In this document: positions 41,824 to 54,051 of the stretch, piece after piece | Layout: each line of letters begins with the position of its first letter | Numbering within the stretch: position 1 is the first letter of the stretch | DNA from: Penicillium oxalicum | Taxonomy: Eukaryota; Ascomycota; Eurotiomycetes; Eurotiales; Aspergillaceae | Assembly: GCF_001723175.1 (NCBI RefSeq) | Contig: NC_064655.1 | Location: forward strand, 3,596,001 to 3,660,000 | DNA length: 64,000 nt | Reading direction: 5' to 3' | Notes under the pieces: generated by a model | Seen by the model: only the letters and a program-made list of their open reading frames with translations | Databases searched by the model: none | What the model was told of the DNA's origin: nothing | Program-made: the position numbers and the translations under genes

Positions 41824-44395
41824 TCATTGATTCGACCGAAGAGTCGATGAGCGGTGGACAAGTTGTTCCCCATTTGACGCCCGATGCGTTTCCCAGTCAT
41901 ACGCGTCCAGCCCCGACGATTGCCCGTTGTCGCCTTGAGACTGTGAAAGCGCTCGAGACCGAGGGCGGCCTAAGGACTCGGCACCACTCAGATTGGACGT
42001 GCGCCGCCGCATGCGGCGCTCTGATTCTTCAATCTCATGGCGATTCAGTGCGTCGGATGGCAACATCACGGCCCGATCGAGCGAGTACGGCAGCCCACGG
42101 TGACGTCCACGGATCTGCATGGCGATAATCACCAATTTTGAGACCGTGTTGAACTGGCCCGAAAAAGACGTGTTCACTCCAGGATATCCAAACGACAACC
42201 CCACGGTACCGTAGGCCGAGACAACTTCAAACAGCACCGTGAACACTTGGAAGCTAAGATCATTGGCTTGAAGACGACCCCCTTCGGCAATGGTGATGAT
42301 GAAAAGTCCGAGGAATACATACCACAGATCAAAGCTGAGCTGGCGCCTCAAATGGGCGCCAATGTAACTCGGTGCTGTCTGGGTTTCCTCGTCATTCTCT
42401 TCTTCCACGCCGTAGATACCCAGGCTTTTCTCCTCGTACACATTGGTTCGGCGCATCGAAATGGCAATCGGAAATACCGAGATGTACATCATGATCAAGT
42501 AGGACACCTGGATGGCAGGATGCAGGGCGGACAAACTGACCACGGAAAATCCCGCAGTGCGAGTGGACGCCGCTTGGAACAATCCATCGACAACACGAAT
42601 GCCCGGAGACAGGGCGGTCACAGTCGGATCGTTGAGCTAAAAAGGAGGGTTAAGAAAAAAAAAGACGTCAGGAAATGAAATTCCTCCGCTGCAGAGCGCA
42701 GCATGGGAGCAGCGAGTGTGAACTTACATCCAAAATGATAAAGAAGATGAGATCGATGCCATTGAGCGCGACCAAGATTGCAAACAGCCACCAAGAGGCG
42801 TTCCGAGGGAACAGAAGGGTAAAGCATCGACGGGGATGATCCAACAAGAATTTCAGCTCCTCCCACAACGCCGAGCCCTGTCTGACGCATTTAGACAGGA
42901 CCCAGATCATCAGACGTAGCATACAAGGGAAACCCGTGTTCCCAATGATAATCAGAAAGGTGAACAGGAGCAAAGGAAAGACCGCAGTCTGAAAGGAGGC
43001 CATGGAGTCCGGTGTCAGGGTAAAGCCCAGATCGTTAAACGCGGAGCCCGAAGTGAAAATGGCCCACCACGGCCGTCCAACACCATCCTGGGTCACAATC
43101 TGGCCCCAGGAACTCTCGCACATGATCCATGGAATCATGCAAATGATTCCCATCAGATGGAAGCCAACGTAGTACGTGATGAGCACGAGGGCCAGCGTTT
43201 TTAATGCACGGTACTCGATGCCCCCTAATTCGTCCCGCTGCTCCTCCGTCAAATCGACAAAGTTGGAGTTTCGGGCGACGGTTGCATTCCAGCTGAGGTA
43301 AGGCTGAGTGGGCCGTTCCCGCTCTTGCGTGAGCGAACGGAAAATGCCCCGAAACGTGTTGCGAGTCGCGCTGGGTCCGAGGGCGTTGTCTTCCCCGTCC
43401 TTGGTCATCTCTTCATGGATAGTGGGCCGTGTATCCAACCGCGTGAAGGTGTTGCCACGCGTCCGCGTCCGTGGCAAGTCGGGCTCGTTGATGGTGATAT
43501 GAGGTCCCTCCAGGGGACCGACTTGGTCGTTCTCGCTCGCCTCGGCGGGGTTGTGCTGTCTCGGCGACCGCGGACTCGAGGGTTGTTTCATCGCCTCGGA
43601 ATCCTCCTCGTTCTCCTCTTCATCCTCCAATGCTTCGGGCTGCCCTCCCCGGTCATATTCGCGGGGACTCGGGATCCGCAACGCACCCTTGTTCTTGCGT
43701 TGTTTTTCCAGAAACGCAATATGGTGTTCCGGGCTCAGCTGCGAGGGCACGCGCAGACTGCCCAGTCCAAAACGGCGTTCCAGGGTCGGTTCGCGGGACT
43801 CCTCCGGACTGGTCCCCTCGCTTGAGGGGTGGCCGTCGGTAGTGTCCTCTTCAGGCTGCATCTCGGCGGGCTGGCCCATCGGGTTGGGGAGTCGGTTGCC
43901 ACGAGCATCGCCGGCATTGTTCCGAATCACCACGATGGAGCGACCCCTGATCCCCCGCTCTGCCCGATCGTTATCCTGGTTTCCTTTGTCGCCGGTGACC
44001 GTTCTCATGCGAGATCGAGTGGAACGTAAAGCACGGGCGTCCTGCACCACATGCTGAAAGCGTTTCTCGAACCAGTACAGGCGAACAAACACCAGGCCAC
44101 TGTGGATGAAGATCGGGGTACACATCATGGTAATGAAGTAGATGACAATTTGCTGATACAGATACATCTGGTTCAGGTCGACCGTGTTGAGCCCGCTCTG
44201 GGTGGTGGCGCCCGAGGCAAAGAAGAGGGCATCGATATAGGCAAGATTGCCACCGGCATAGAGGATGATGGAGCCGACAATCACAAAAGAGAAGACATAG
44301 AAATAGTGTACAAAGATGAAATTCAGATGCAGCCGGTTCAGCAGCGGCGCCTGCTGTTTTGCATGATTGAGGCGATGAACCAGCGACGAGAACAT
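41824..44395 (-). CDS. trk1: Trk/Ktr-type potassium transporter TRK1
   Basis: Exon 1 is 44395-42728 and exon 2 is 42636-41824, giving 826 residues. The 91-nt intron (GTAAGT...TTTTTAG, branch CTTAAC) lies after LIFFIILD. It takes up potassium at the plasma membrane, driven by membrane potential. All four MPM pore segments are present with their filter-region glycines: ATTQSGLNT, GSAFNDLGFTL, STRTAGFSV and SAYGTVGLSF. A hydrophilic loop of roughly 270 residues, rich in Arg, Glu, Ser and Pro, separates the first and second MPM units. Such loops in fungal Trk proteins are thought to carry phosphorylation control. The ATG at 44395 (MFSSLVHRLNHAKQQ) is used rather than the GTG farther upstream. The C-terminal tail is basic and Ser-rich. 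There is 1.6 kb of upstream non-coding sequence. Confidence 0.95.
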
Positions 44396-45197
44396 GACGC
44401 GCGCAGGCACACGGCGCCCTCGCCGTAATGCGTATTTGTGGTTTCAAAAGTTCCCTTCCACCGGGTGTTGAGAGGAAGAGGATGGTCGGCAGAGAGCGTA
44501 CGGGTGCACGGAGGCAGTGAGAGCGTCAGAATCGCCTCCGTTGCCTCTTCACGATCACTCCAGTAAACCGGTCCACCAGAAGACGCAATCGGCGGGGATG
44601 AGGTCCGCAGGATAGCAAGCATGTAGCATGCAACCGGATCGGGGAGGCTACCGTTGACGTGGGAGAGGGCGGCGATCGCGGAGAATAATTTCGTCAGAAT
44701 GCTCGGCTTCTCGGCTTCGTGGATAGTTTCAAATCACAAAAAGAAAGGTTGTTTGCACTGGGGAGCGCCAGGCAGGCCTCGGGCCGCTTTGTTAGTCGCG
44801 GAGCTTCTGGTCGGATAAACACATCAGGAAGAAGGGTGGCATGAGGTGGAACAAGTTTCGGGAGAAAAGACGAAGGCACAGGAAGAACTCGGGGGAGAGA
44901 GTCGGTTTGGAGGCAAAGTTCGGTCGGGCCCAGGCAAAGGACGAGGCCTCCGACCGAAGCTAAAAACGAGTGCACGGCCCCGCGGAGGACGAAAGAAGTA
45001 AAGTGGTGAAGAAGGTTCAGGAGGCATTCCACTTGGAAGGGCTAGTCCTGCGGGAGCCCTGTGGCTGTGGCTGTGCCGACTGCAGAAGGTGTTGACGAAA
45101 AGTGAAAGATCGAAAGGTGGTGAAGATTCATGTTTCTCGTGTTTAGTGAAAGGGGTAGGAAACGTCGGTCACATCGTGAACCCTTTGCGCAGCTGGA

Positions 45198-45224
45198 ACC
45201 GGTACCGGTACCGGTACTGGGCCG
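45198..45224. repeat. Short tandem palindromic repeat, GGTACC units
   Basis: Four close copies of ACCGGTACC-like units (the fourth imperfect). Each is self-complementary, so the stretch can pair with itself on either strand. It lies about 800 bases upstream of the TRK1 start. Confidence 0.7.
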
Positions 45225-45539
45225 ACCTTGGTGATCTCCGATTCGAGAAATCTGAAAAAAGGCTACCGGTGCATATGGCTGCAGGCCATACAGTATGCAC
45301 ATGCAATCATGCACACTCGGTCGGTTTTCTGAAATCCGCGTGCTTGATCGTCGAGCAGGAGCTGGATCGTAGTGCACATCATTCTACGTAGTACGATCCT
45401 TCAATGGCACTTACTAGTATCGAACGAGTATCGACCAAGGCAACAGCCCTCATGACTGGATACGACTTGGTAGTCTATATTCCTGGACCGGAACTCTCAA
45501 ATAGGGGCCAACTTTCACCACAGATAGTAGTATTGACTT

Positions 45540-45578
45540 CTCTCTCTCCCGTCTCTCTCTCTCTCTCTCCACCCCTCT
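45540..45578. repeat. CT-rich microsatellite
   Basis: Interrupted CT repeats (TCTCTCTCCCGTCTCTCTCT and continuing). These are common in fungal intergenic DNA. Confidence 0.8.
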
Positions 45579-46055
45579 TGGGAAGCTGTTCATCATCCAT
45601 TGTCCCGGTGTTCAACGTTATAGGAGAAAAAGAAAAGTCCCACATCAGAACCAGAACATATGGCCCAATCGAAAAACAATTTCTCTTCTCTCGATCTCAC
45701 CATCTACAAGTCCTCCAAAGCCCCTTTTCTTCACCTCAATGTCAATGGGGCGAAGAATAGGGGTGGAAGATACCGCAAATATTGTTCTGACTCCGGTGCG
45801 GTTGAGGCGGATCACCCATCTACCTGGAACAGATGGACCCTTTCACGCATCTTCATCACGCAAATCGAATACAAGCACCAACCGTGAGCCGAATACTATT
45901 GATGAAGGGTTTAAAAGGTTGATCCGTGAAACTGCGGATTGAATCAGCAAAGGCCGTATGCATTGAAACACCTCGAAAAATGCCCTGAGCGTGTGTCACC
46001 CGTTTCAAAACAAACGCAAAAACAAAACAAACAAAGAGAGCCTGCAGCTGACAAC

Positions 46056-48609
46056 TCAAATGATCGGTGCAACAAACGAAGACTCCGGAATGCCATCAAA
46101 CACCCAATTCAAGGAATCAAACACTTCGGAAAACCCTGCTTCGCTGAAGAAGGCACCACTTTCGTCAAACTGAGCAGGAAGCATCAGGGCCGGGTTGTCC
46201 AGCGAGGTTTCAGGGGCCAACATCCCGTGGGTTGTTGATATGCTCTGGTTGGCCGCCGCCGCTGCTGCTGCTGCTCGACAACAAAAAAAAATGTCAATTG
46301 AAAGGGCCACGAGAGATGTGAGATATGTTCGGTGAAAAGCTGGGCATACCTTGAATTTCCTCAACCGTCTTTCCCGGCCGAAAGCGTTGCCGCCATCGCC
46401 AGACTGTGTCATACACATGGCTCATGCTCATGCGGCAGCGCACTTTCAGTTGCAGTCCATCCTCTTCGGCCGCAACGGGACCCGTGGAATTCCACATCTG
46501 AGCGAGGATATCTGCCAAACGAATCGGACGATCGTGGTCCATGACACTGATTCGACGAATGGCCGAGATGGCGCCGTTGAATAACAACTTGCCATGGTTG
46601 AAGTCAATGTGGCGGCTGAAGTCACTCTTCAAGAGTTTCATGAGCGCAAAAGCGGCCGAGACAATCATCTGTAGGATGTAGTTGGTAGAGTGACCAATCA
46701 GCTCCCCTGGCGAGGTCTCAAGATCGAGCACGCGTCCCAGGAAGGATGTCGTCGCGATAAAGAGCTTGGTCAGATCGTCGCTTCGGGGGCTGGAGCTAAG
46801 AAACACAAAATACCGAAGATGCAATTCGGCCGCTCGAAGATGAATCATGTTGATCGCTAGGAGCTCGTCAGCATGCGTTGGACGATAGAAGTCCATGGAA
46901 GGAAGGGTTGCCGTGAAATTTCGAAGTCGTACCTGAGATTTCCTGGCCAAATTGAACCTCCATCTCTCTCAACTCGCTTTCGAGAATCTGCACAATGACA
47001 AGCTTTTCCGCACTGACAAACTCTGCCGGCTCAGGCTTGCTACTGTATAATGACTTGGTCACTCGGTCACAGAATTTCTCTATGCGAAGCCGAATTGCCA
47101 AATTTTCAGACAAGTGATAATCAGCATCCTTCAACGAGGGAGGCTCGAGAGCCCAGTCGTAGATAGTGCTTGGGGGCTGCCCATAGCCCGTGGCCACGCT
47201 TTCCAAGAGTAAAAGTGTGAGAAGAAACTCGACAAGTAACACTGCCCCTGGCGAGAACGACTCACTTCTGTGCGACGATGTTGCAGATTACCCACGTATG
47301 CAACCTGTCCTTCAAGGCGGCCCCTTGCGCCTCAATACGAAAGGTGGTAAATTCCTCCGCTTGCACTGGCCGATGCATTCCGAGCTGCATAGCAATTTGC
47401 ATCATTAGCCCGCTCAGCATGAACGTTGCATCCGTACGCTGACTCGTGGTCGGCAACGGCCATGTGCATAATACACACAGCGCCTTGACCACCCGATAGT
47501 CTTGAGGGACGCCAGTGATGGTTGTCCACAGCAGACGACTGAACGGCCCCGAAAGTGCTGTCAACAATCCTGGGTCTGAAGGCGATCGACGGCAGGCCAC
47601 ACAAATGATCGTCCACGCTAATAGTGGACACCGACTCAGATATACCTCGGGCGGTTTTGGTAAGTTCAACAGGGGTAAGAAAGGGTGGTAGTAATTAAAA
47701 TATCTGTACAGATCAATAAGCCAAAGACGTCGGTTGCGATGGTAGAATTGAGGATCGCTCTCACTGTTCAAATAGCCGTGCAACGCGTGCGCGCGACAGA
47801 GTGATATCTTCCAAGCGCCAGGGCGTGTTATCGTCTTGAGACACAATCGAGACGTCTCTTTTTATATTCAATGGTGTACCTGGGGGAGGAAGTGACTCGG
47901 CCGGAACTGATAGTGGCCGGGGGCGGTCAATGGCAATTGCATCTTGACGGGCAAAGGCCTCCTCCTCCGACTGTGACATGTCGTCGCCTTCATGAGTCTC
48001 CCGCGATTGAGGGTACTCTGGCTGGCTCGAGAGACGGCGGCGAAGATCTGCGATCTCCTTTTCCATCTCCGCATTGCGTCTACATCGAAAAGGATAAGAA
48101 CAGACTCGGTGAAATGTGCGAATTGAATTCATTGGAGTAGCCTACCGTCGTTTAGAGATGCGTTTGAAGGACTGCTCAACCTTGCAATCAATTCCCAGTC
48201 TTCGACAGCGGGAACATTCTGCGGCTGGATTCTGCACAATATCGCATCGCAGCTGCACCGACACCCGAAGATCGATCTGTTAGCATGCAAGCGGTAGATG
48301 TAGTAAGATATCCGCGAGGCCGGTGGCGTCCAGGCGGTGCATTGACTCCCTAAAAGGCTCTATCAGGACAGCCATGGGGCGGACAACTTCCCATACCTTT
48401 TGTTGCTTGCACTCGTTGCAAGCTTTCCGGCAGCCGCCACGGCGCTTGCCTGTGACAGGCGGGACCTTGTTCATCTGGCCCGTTTCGGGAGACCTGTGAA
48501 GGTCATTCACGATCGGCGGTGGCCGTGGCAGTTGCGGGGACCGAAAGTCACCTGGGGGAATCAAGGACCGCCCATCAGGTGCCAGCAGGTTCCGATAGCC
48601 CAAATCCAT
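46056..48609 (-). CDS. Zn2Cys6 transcription factor, Leu3/War1-like
   Basis: Seven exons on the minus strand: 48609-48397, 48252-48146, 48079-47765, 47703-47266, 47198-46933, 46856-46350 and 46273-46056, giving 687 residues. It is a nuclear regulator. The zinc cluster, split by a 144-nt intron, reads CNECKQQK-LRCDIVQ...CSRCRRLGIDC, with Cys 64, 67, 74, 84, 87 and 94 (spacing 2-6-9-2-6). A coiled-coil linker (EMEKEIADLRRRL) for dimerisation follows. The middle homology region begins YFNYYHPFLPLLN and contains the block ALCVLCTWPLPTTSQRTDATF, typical of Leu3/War1-like fungal factors. The C-terminus is acidic and Phe-rich (AGFSEVFDSLNWVFDG), a likely activation domain. It is preceded by polyalanine coded across tandem acceptor sites. 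Targets cannot be told; branched-chain amino acid or weak-acid response are family guesses. The ATG at 48609 opens the frame. Confidence 0.88.
46253..46275. repeat. GCT/GCC triplet repeat coding polyalanine, with tandem splice acceptors
   Basis: On the minus strand the last intron of the Zn2Cys6 gene ends in GAG followed by CAG repeats. Any of five AGs three bases apart can serve without changing frame, giving up to eight alanines. Confidence 0.8.
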
Positions 48610-51128
48610 TAGGCTCGGCCTGCACTCACCCAATATACCAGTTACAAATCATCCATGAGCTTTGTGCTCACGTCGCGAATCTGCCGGAAATCGGAGATCG
48701 AATCTGTGGTCGCTCACATGAACTGTGGAGGTCTTCACGACCACGCGGGGCTTGGAGGGAGAGGGCGGAGCGCAGGCGGTCAGCCATGTCACCTGCTGAT
48801 AGGGTCCGGCCCTCCGCCGAATGCGCGACTCGAACAAAATTCGGCGATTTTCGCAGGAGATGAACAGCCTTTCACGTGACACAGGTTTGATGTCTCAGGC
48901 AGCAAGCAGGTGGGACCGGAATTGTTGGCGGGCCAGCTCTTGGACGTTATTCCTTCGGGGCGAGAAGACTTTTTCCATCCAAACAATTGAGACTTAGTAA
49001 AGGTCAAAAACTATTGAAAAATTTGGTGTGAAGCCGCTGTGGAACATATCAATAGCGCATCAAGAAGGCGGGGGACGACGGGAGGAGTCGTGCACACGCC
49101 TAGGAACAACGTCGACTTCCAATGTATTCTCACGTACACTGGAGGATCTTCGATGACAACCTAAAAAAGGGTCCGTTGCGGCACGAAAATAGTGGACGCT
49201 TGACTACTAGTATATCATTGAAAGAACTGGGTCCAGGCGGCTTTGTTACATCTTCTTGTGACTGCTATCCTGCATTGTCGCCGTCATGTCCGAACTAATT
49301 TCGAACCTTGCAACTCTGGAAGGGAAATAGGTCCCCGTTAGATACTGGAAAAGCCTATGGTGGCTTCTTCTCTCTTCGCACCACAGGCTCCAGTGAAGTT
49401 CCTCTACTTGAATCGAATATAGGTATAATTAGATAGGCCCTGTCTCCCTCACTATGCGCTTTACATCATGATTCATGAGCAGAACAGTATAGACCCTATA
49501 GATCCACCCGACGGCGGGTGTGTCCCAAAAATCAGTTAGTCTCGGATCTAAATTGTCCCAGTGGGTAACCCAGTACCCAAGAACTTGGATTCTTCTGCCT
49601 CCAGGCTACAGGGACGACCATGCTTTTCAACACTTGCCGGGCCAAAAGACAATTCGAACTCATGATACTTGATAATCCAGTTTCTGGTAGTCCAGTCGAT
49701 GCCCGTTTTTATCAGAAGGGATCGACTGGGTGAAGGGGGAGCTACGAGTGATGAACGAGAGTGGAAATATTGAATCCGATCAATGCAACATCCTAGCCCT
49801 AACATGACTCGTTTGGCTGACGAAATATGCTGATCTCTCTGTATTGCCCGTGCTCTCTTGATCCCGGCTTTTTGAAAACACGATGGCATCGTCGCTGCGA
49901 ATGAAAAGGCAAGCGCCAGTAACCGAAATGTCACAATAAGACCAAGACCAGGGCCAGCATTACCTCTGGGGCCAGGACTCACTCGAGGTGCATAACGCTC
50001 GCTTAGGGGGGAATGGAGGTTGTTTGAGCGATCAGCAAAAGAAGACGTGGTGTTGATTGGAGCCCTACCCCAAAATTCAAAAGGGCGCCTGACGCGCCCA
50101 GCAAAGATTACTATCGACTCCGCGTCTTATAGAGCTTGGGGTAACCGGGGGGTACTACTCTTGCGCACAACCCAGGCCGCGTATGTGCGACGAAAAATCG
50201 GCGGTTCCGTGACTACATGAATCAGTATAAGTGCTCCTAACGCCTGTTTTCAATTTCAGTTCAAGATTGTCGGTCTCCCGAGTCTCTCCACCTGATCTTG
50301 CAGGAGATACCACATAGTTGGGTCATTCACAGCCCTGTGCCGAAGAAATATGTGGACGGCGAAGGATACGGACGCTCACGAAACTTGGAGTTGTGTCAGT
50401 AGTTCGATAGTTCTGCCGATCAGATGCATTGAGCCCACTTGTTATGGCAAATGAGTGTTCACGTAGCGTGCAGACAAAGAAATGGATGCACCAGAGGTTT
50501 CACGGGATTGACCCAGAGGCATCGATCAGAACTCCTTTGAGAAATTAGTATCCACCAAGGTAGCGCAAGCCAAGGTTCACGCCAGGTTCGCCGTCTGCAG
50601 GAACAAATCTAATCGCTGCGACCAGGCCAATGATACATTTCCTGGTCGCTCCACTATCGCAAGTGGAACTCATAATTTGCCCGATCTGGCCTAGTAGATC
50701 TCTCTGAGCCTTCGGACTATCGGCCTCGATTCTGGGCAAACTGGCACCGTGGCTCCTGCGTGCAAGCCATCAAAGGATCGACACACGCGGGAAAACGACT
50801 GCCGAACTCTCCCCGTGCTATTCGAAGGCAGCACGAGGACCAGGTACGTTATGGATGGAACCGAGTCAATTGCTCAGGGTTCCACATGCTTGTATGAGAA
50901 AGGAGAGCCCGAGTGCTGGACGCCAATAGAGGCTCTAGCGCTCCGATCAAAAATCTTATGAGAAATCAGGAATCAACTCCACAGCAGGGATGTCACGGGC
51001 TGACTTAAATGCAATGGTCTGCCCTTTGTCTTCTGTCCGATTTGCCTGGACAAGCGGAGCCTGTACCATCCAACTTCACCACTTTCATTCAGCGCTTATC
51101 TCCCTTCGCTCGTTTCAAATCATCCACA
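48610..51128. other. Intergenic, 2.5 kb, no supported gene
   Basis: Only short frames without motifs occur here. It is the shared upstream region of two divergent genes, the Zn2Cys6 regulator and the 7TM-RGS protein, and has room for long promoters or an unseen non-coding RNA. Confidence 0.4.
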
Positions 51129-53061
51129 ATGGGTTCCGAATTAGGACTCACTGCCGACACGCAGGCGGCGCTCGACCTTTCACCAGCCAGTATCTGGTGG
51201 GTCGTCTGGGGATGTGTCTGGACGGCCCTCGTCGTCGCTGGCATGGCCTATCTCGTCAAGAATCGTGATATGCCGACGCTGAGAATTCGAGGCCTCGCTC
51301 TTTCACTGTCTTCCATCGTTCTTTTGCATCTATTCGGTTGGGTATGTCAGTTTGGTCTTCTGATTGGCGCCCTGATGCCGGGTGATACTCAGTACTGGGT
51401 CATGGGCACATACCTTCCATGCGGCATCGCTCTCTTCCACGCCTCCAATGCCCGATTCCTCCACGTTGCCAAGCTTCAGCGCAAGTACGCCGTTCAAGGA
51501 CGCCGTTCGCTCGATGCGGTGCTGGATGTGAAGCCCAAGGCGGGTCTCATCAATCGTTTCCGCAGCCTCAATTACACAACAAAGATTGTCATCGCCGTCG
51601 GTATTGCGATGATCGTTCAGATCTTTCTCACAGTCCTCATGTATCTCATCTCTCGCAAATGGCATAGTTCGTGGGGAATTCCCGGTACAGAAGTCCATGG
51701 AAGTCCCATGGCCCAAAAGGCAGCCCAGGGTTCAGGCTGGGAATGGTAAGCCACCCTCTTGCATGATATCATTGTACAACTCATTTGAACTCCGTGGATG
51801 TTGACGACGACCCGTACGAACTAGGTGGCCTGGTGTTTTCTGGCAATTTGTGTGGTCGTGGGTGGTGGCCCCGATCGTCCTCTGGAAATCACGAAACATT
51901 CGCGATACGCAAGGCTGGCGCCTTCAAACTATTGGCTGCGCCCTGGGAAGGTGAGTGCATCGTGCGAGACCATAGTACCAAATAGGGATTGGTCTTCAAC
52001 ATGCGGGTCACTAATATGACTCGCTTCCGATCAAAAGTCTGCATGCAACACCTATGTGGCTCATTGCTCTTTACGTGCCAGGCATGGCGCCTGTGAACCG
52101 ATACTTTATCCCCCCACAATGGTAAGTCTTTCCTGAGAATGCGAATTCGGCCTGACGTTAAGGTTCAACTGGCTAAATCTCACAATTCTCGCTCGCCAGG
52201 ATCTGCTTGTCGATCTGGATCATCGAGATTTTCACAGTCTTCCTTCCCTGCTGGGAGGTCATGCGTCACCAATCGCTTCGGCAGGAAACTCTGGATTCTA
52301 TCGCGCGGTGGGAAGCCAGAGTGAAGGTGAACTCCTCGGAGGATAAATCATTCAAGTCGGATACCACCGTTGTCGAGTCTATGGTATCAGGTCGAAAGTC
52401 CATGAATGCGTCGATTCAGACGAATGGCTCCCGCGACAGCATTTTGACCATGGGTGCCCTTGAACACGTCCTGGAGCGTAATCCTCTCCCATTGCTGGAG
52501 TTCTCCGCGCTGCGCGAATTCTCCGGAGAAAACATTGCCTTTCTCATGGGGGTTGCGACATGGAAGAACTCACTACCGCACGTGTTGAAGAACCAGACTA
52601 CTTCTCGTGACGGCCAATCCCAAGATCTTCTCCGTCGAGCCTTCAACGATGCCCTGGGCATCTACGTCGATTTCATCAGCGTGCGTCACGCCGAGTTCCC
52701 GGTCAACATCTCTTCGAATGATCTCAAATTCCTCGAAGATACCTTCGAGCGTGCTGCATGCCTTCTTTACGGTGACGAACGCGAGGCTGACCCAGTCACC
52801 CCTTACGATAATTTCGCCATGGAACCTATTTCCCCCACTGTCTCAGAGGGTTCGGAAGCACATATCGCGAACGGGACTCGTCATCGCATCTATTATTGGG
52901 GTGACATACCGGACCACTTCGATGCGACTATCTTTCGGGATGCTGAGGCAAGCATTAAATATCTCGTCCTCACCAACACATGGCCCAAATTCATCAAGAG
53001 TCAACGGTATGCCTCAGTTGACTCTCTGGGGACTCTCACGGACATGTATAAGACTGTTTGA
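51129..53061 (+). CDS. 7TM protein with C-terminal RGS domain (GprK/Rgs7-like)
   Basis: Four exons, 51129-51745, 51825-51950, 52038-52121 and 52200-53061, give 562 residues. All three introns (79, 87 and 78 nt) are in phase 2 and fall inside the membrane region. The first about 300 residues hold seven hydrophobic helices: [37 protein letters not shown], the [15 protein letters not shown] region, [49 protein letters not shown] and [19 protein letters not shown] Ser-rich linker leads to the RGS domain, starting [20 protein letters not shown] and ending with a helix at [23 protein letters not shown] domains speed GTP hydrolysis by G-alpha subunits, and the fusion to seven helices suggests a membrane sensor that damps G-protein signalling. 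A ligand is unknown. Confidence 0.9.
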
Positions 53062-54051
53062 GTGCTTTGCGATCACTTCGCCACCCCACTCAGCGCTTCC
53101 TGGCCTGCGCTGTCTATACCCCGTCATTCCCTTTTTTTATTTTCTTCGCCGCAGTCAAATCTTCGTCAAGCAAGAAGATATCTCATTTCAAGCAATCACT
53201 CTTGTCGGCTTTTTCATCACATGAACCACTGGATACCCATATGTCTCGATTAACTCAAATTCGAACCTTACCGTTACACGCCAGACTTCACTTCAGGGTC
53301 GGAACTCGACGCACTCAATAGTATGCCATTGCCCGTGTCCAGCCTTGTAGCTCGAGTAAACTGTGTAACTTTGAACTTCTTGCACTATCTTTTCAGGTCA
53401 CGTGTCTCTATATCTAACAAGGACAATTTCACTCCTTGGACATTGATACATATGGAGGCATGTCCAATCGTAAGCTCACCAGGCATGGAATAAACGAGGC
53501 GATCATGGCAGGAATGAAAAATTAGCTTGTCATGTTCACGGCGAGACGGGCGGCTGGTGCTTCCCACGTTTCAAGGTTGGCTATGCCTTTTTGAACCCGT
53601 GAATCGGTGCCGCTACAGAATCGCGGACTCAATACGGTTCAGGGCGTGAACTCCAGGCTATGTACGTCAAATAGGGGCCAAACGATTGACATGTGGGACG
53701 GAGGGAGGATTAAGTTGCAGAACATGAAAGGTTGTTGCCCGGCCACGATTGGTGTCATGGTGTCATGGTGTTATGCCTGAGGAAACAGGCGACAAAGATG
53801 CCGCGAGACTGCTCCGCTGCGCCTCCGCATTTGTCAACTAACCTCCAGCTCAGGGCATGAAAACTGCCAGCGCCAGCCCGGTATTTTTCAATCTGATTCG
53901 ATTCAGCAGTCTTTTTCCAGAGGCACAGTATCACCGCCTTAAATATTTGCTCTCTCGGGGTACATTCGCCATTCCAGGGGCCGAGTTCCATCATCTGCAC
54001 GCGCTCGGCGCGGCACCAGTTACTTTTCCTTGATCATTGCCGTCGCCAATC
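53062..54051. other. Intergenic, 1 kb
   Basis: The 3' flank of the RGS gene and the promoter of the next gene. No coding signal is seen. TGTCATGG is repeated directly at 53753-53768. Confidence 0.4.

Larger units (their letters stand above)
44396..46055. other. Intergenic, 1.7 kb, upstream of TRK1
   Basis: Contains a GGTACC-rich short tandem repeat near 45198-45224, a CT-rich block at 45540-45578 and purine-rich tracts, but no supported gene. It probably includes the TRK1 promoter and a long leader. Confidence 0.45.

Noticed and set aside
43325..44057. Long plus-strand frames over 160 codons
   Set aside because: They are antisense to the hydrophilic loop of TRK1, where biased composition removes stops on the other strand.
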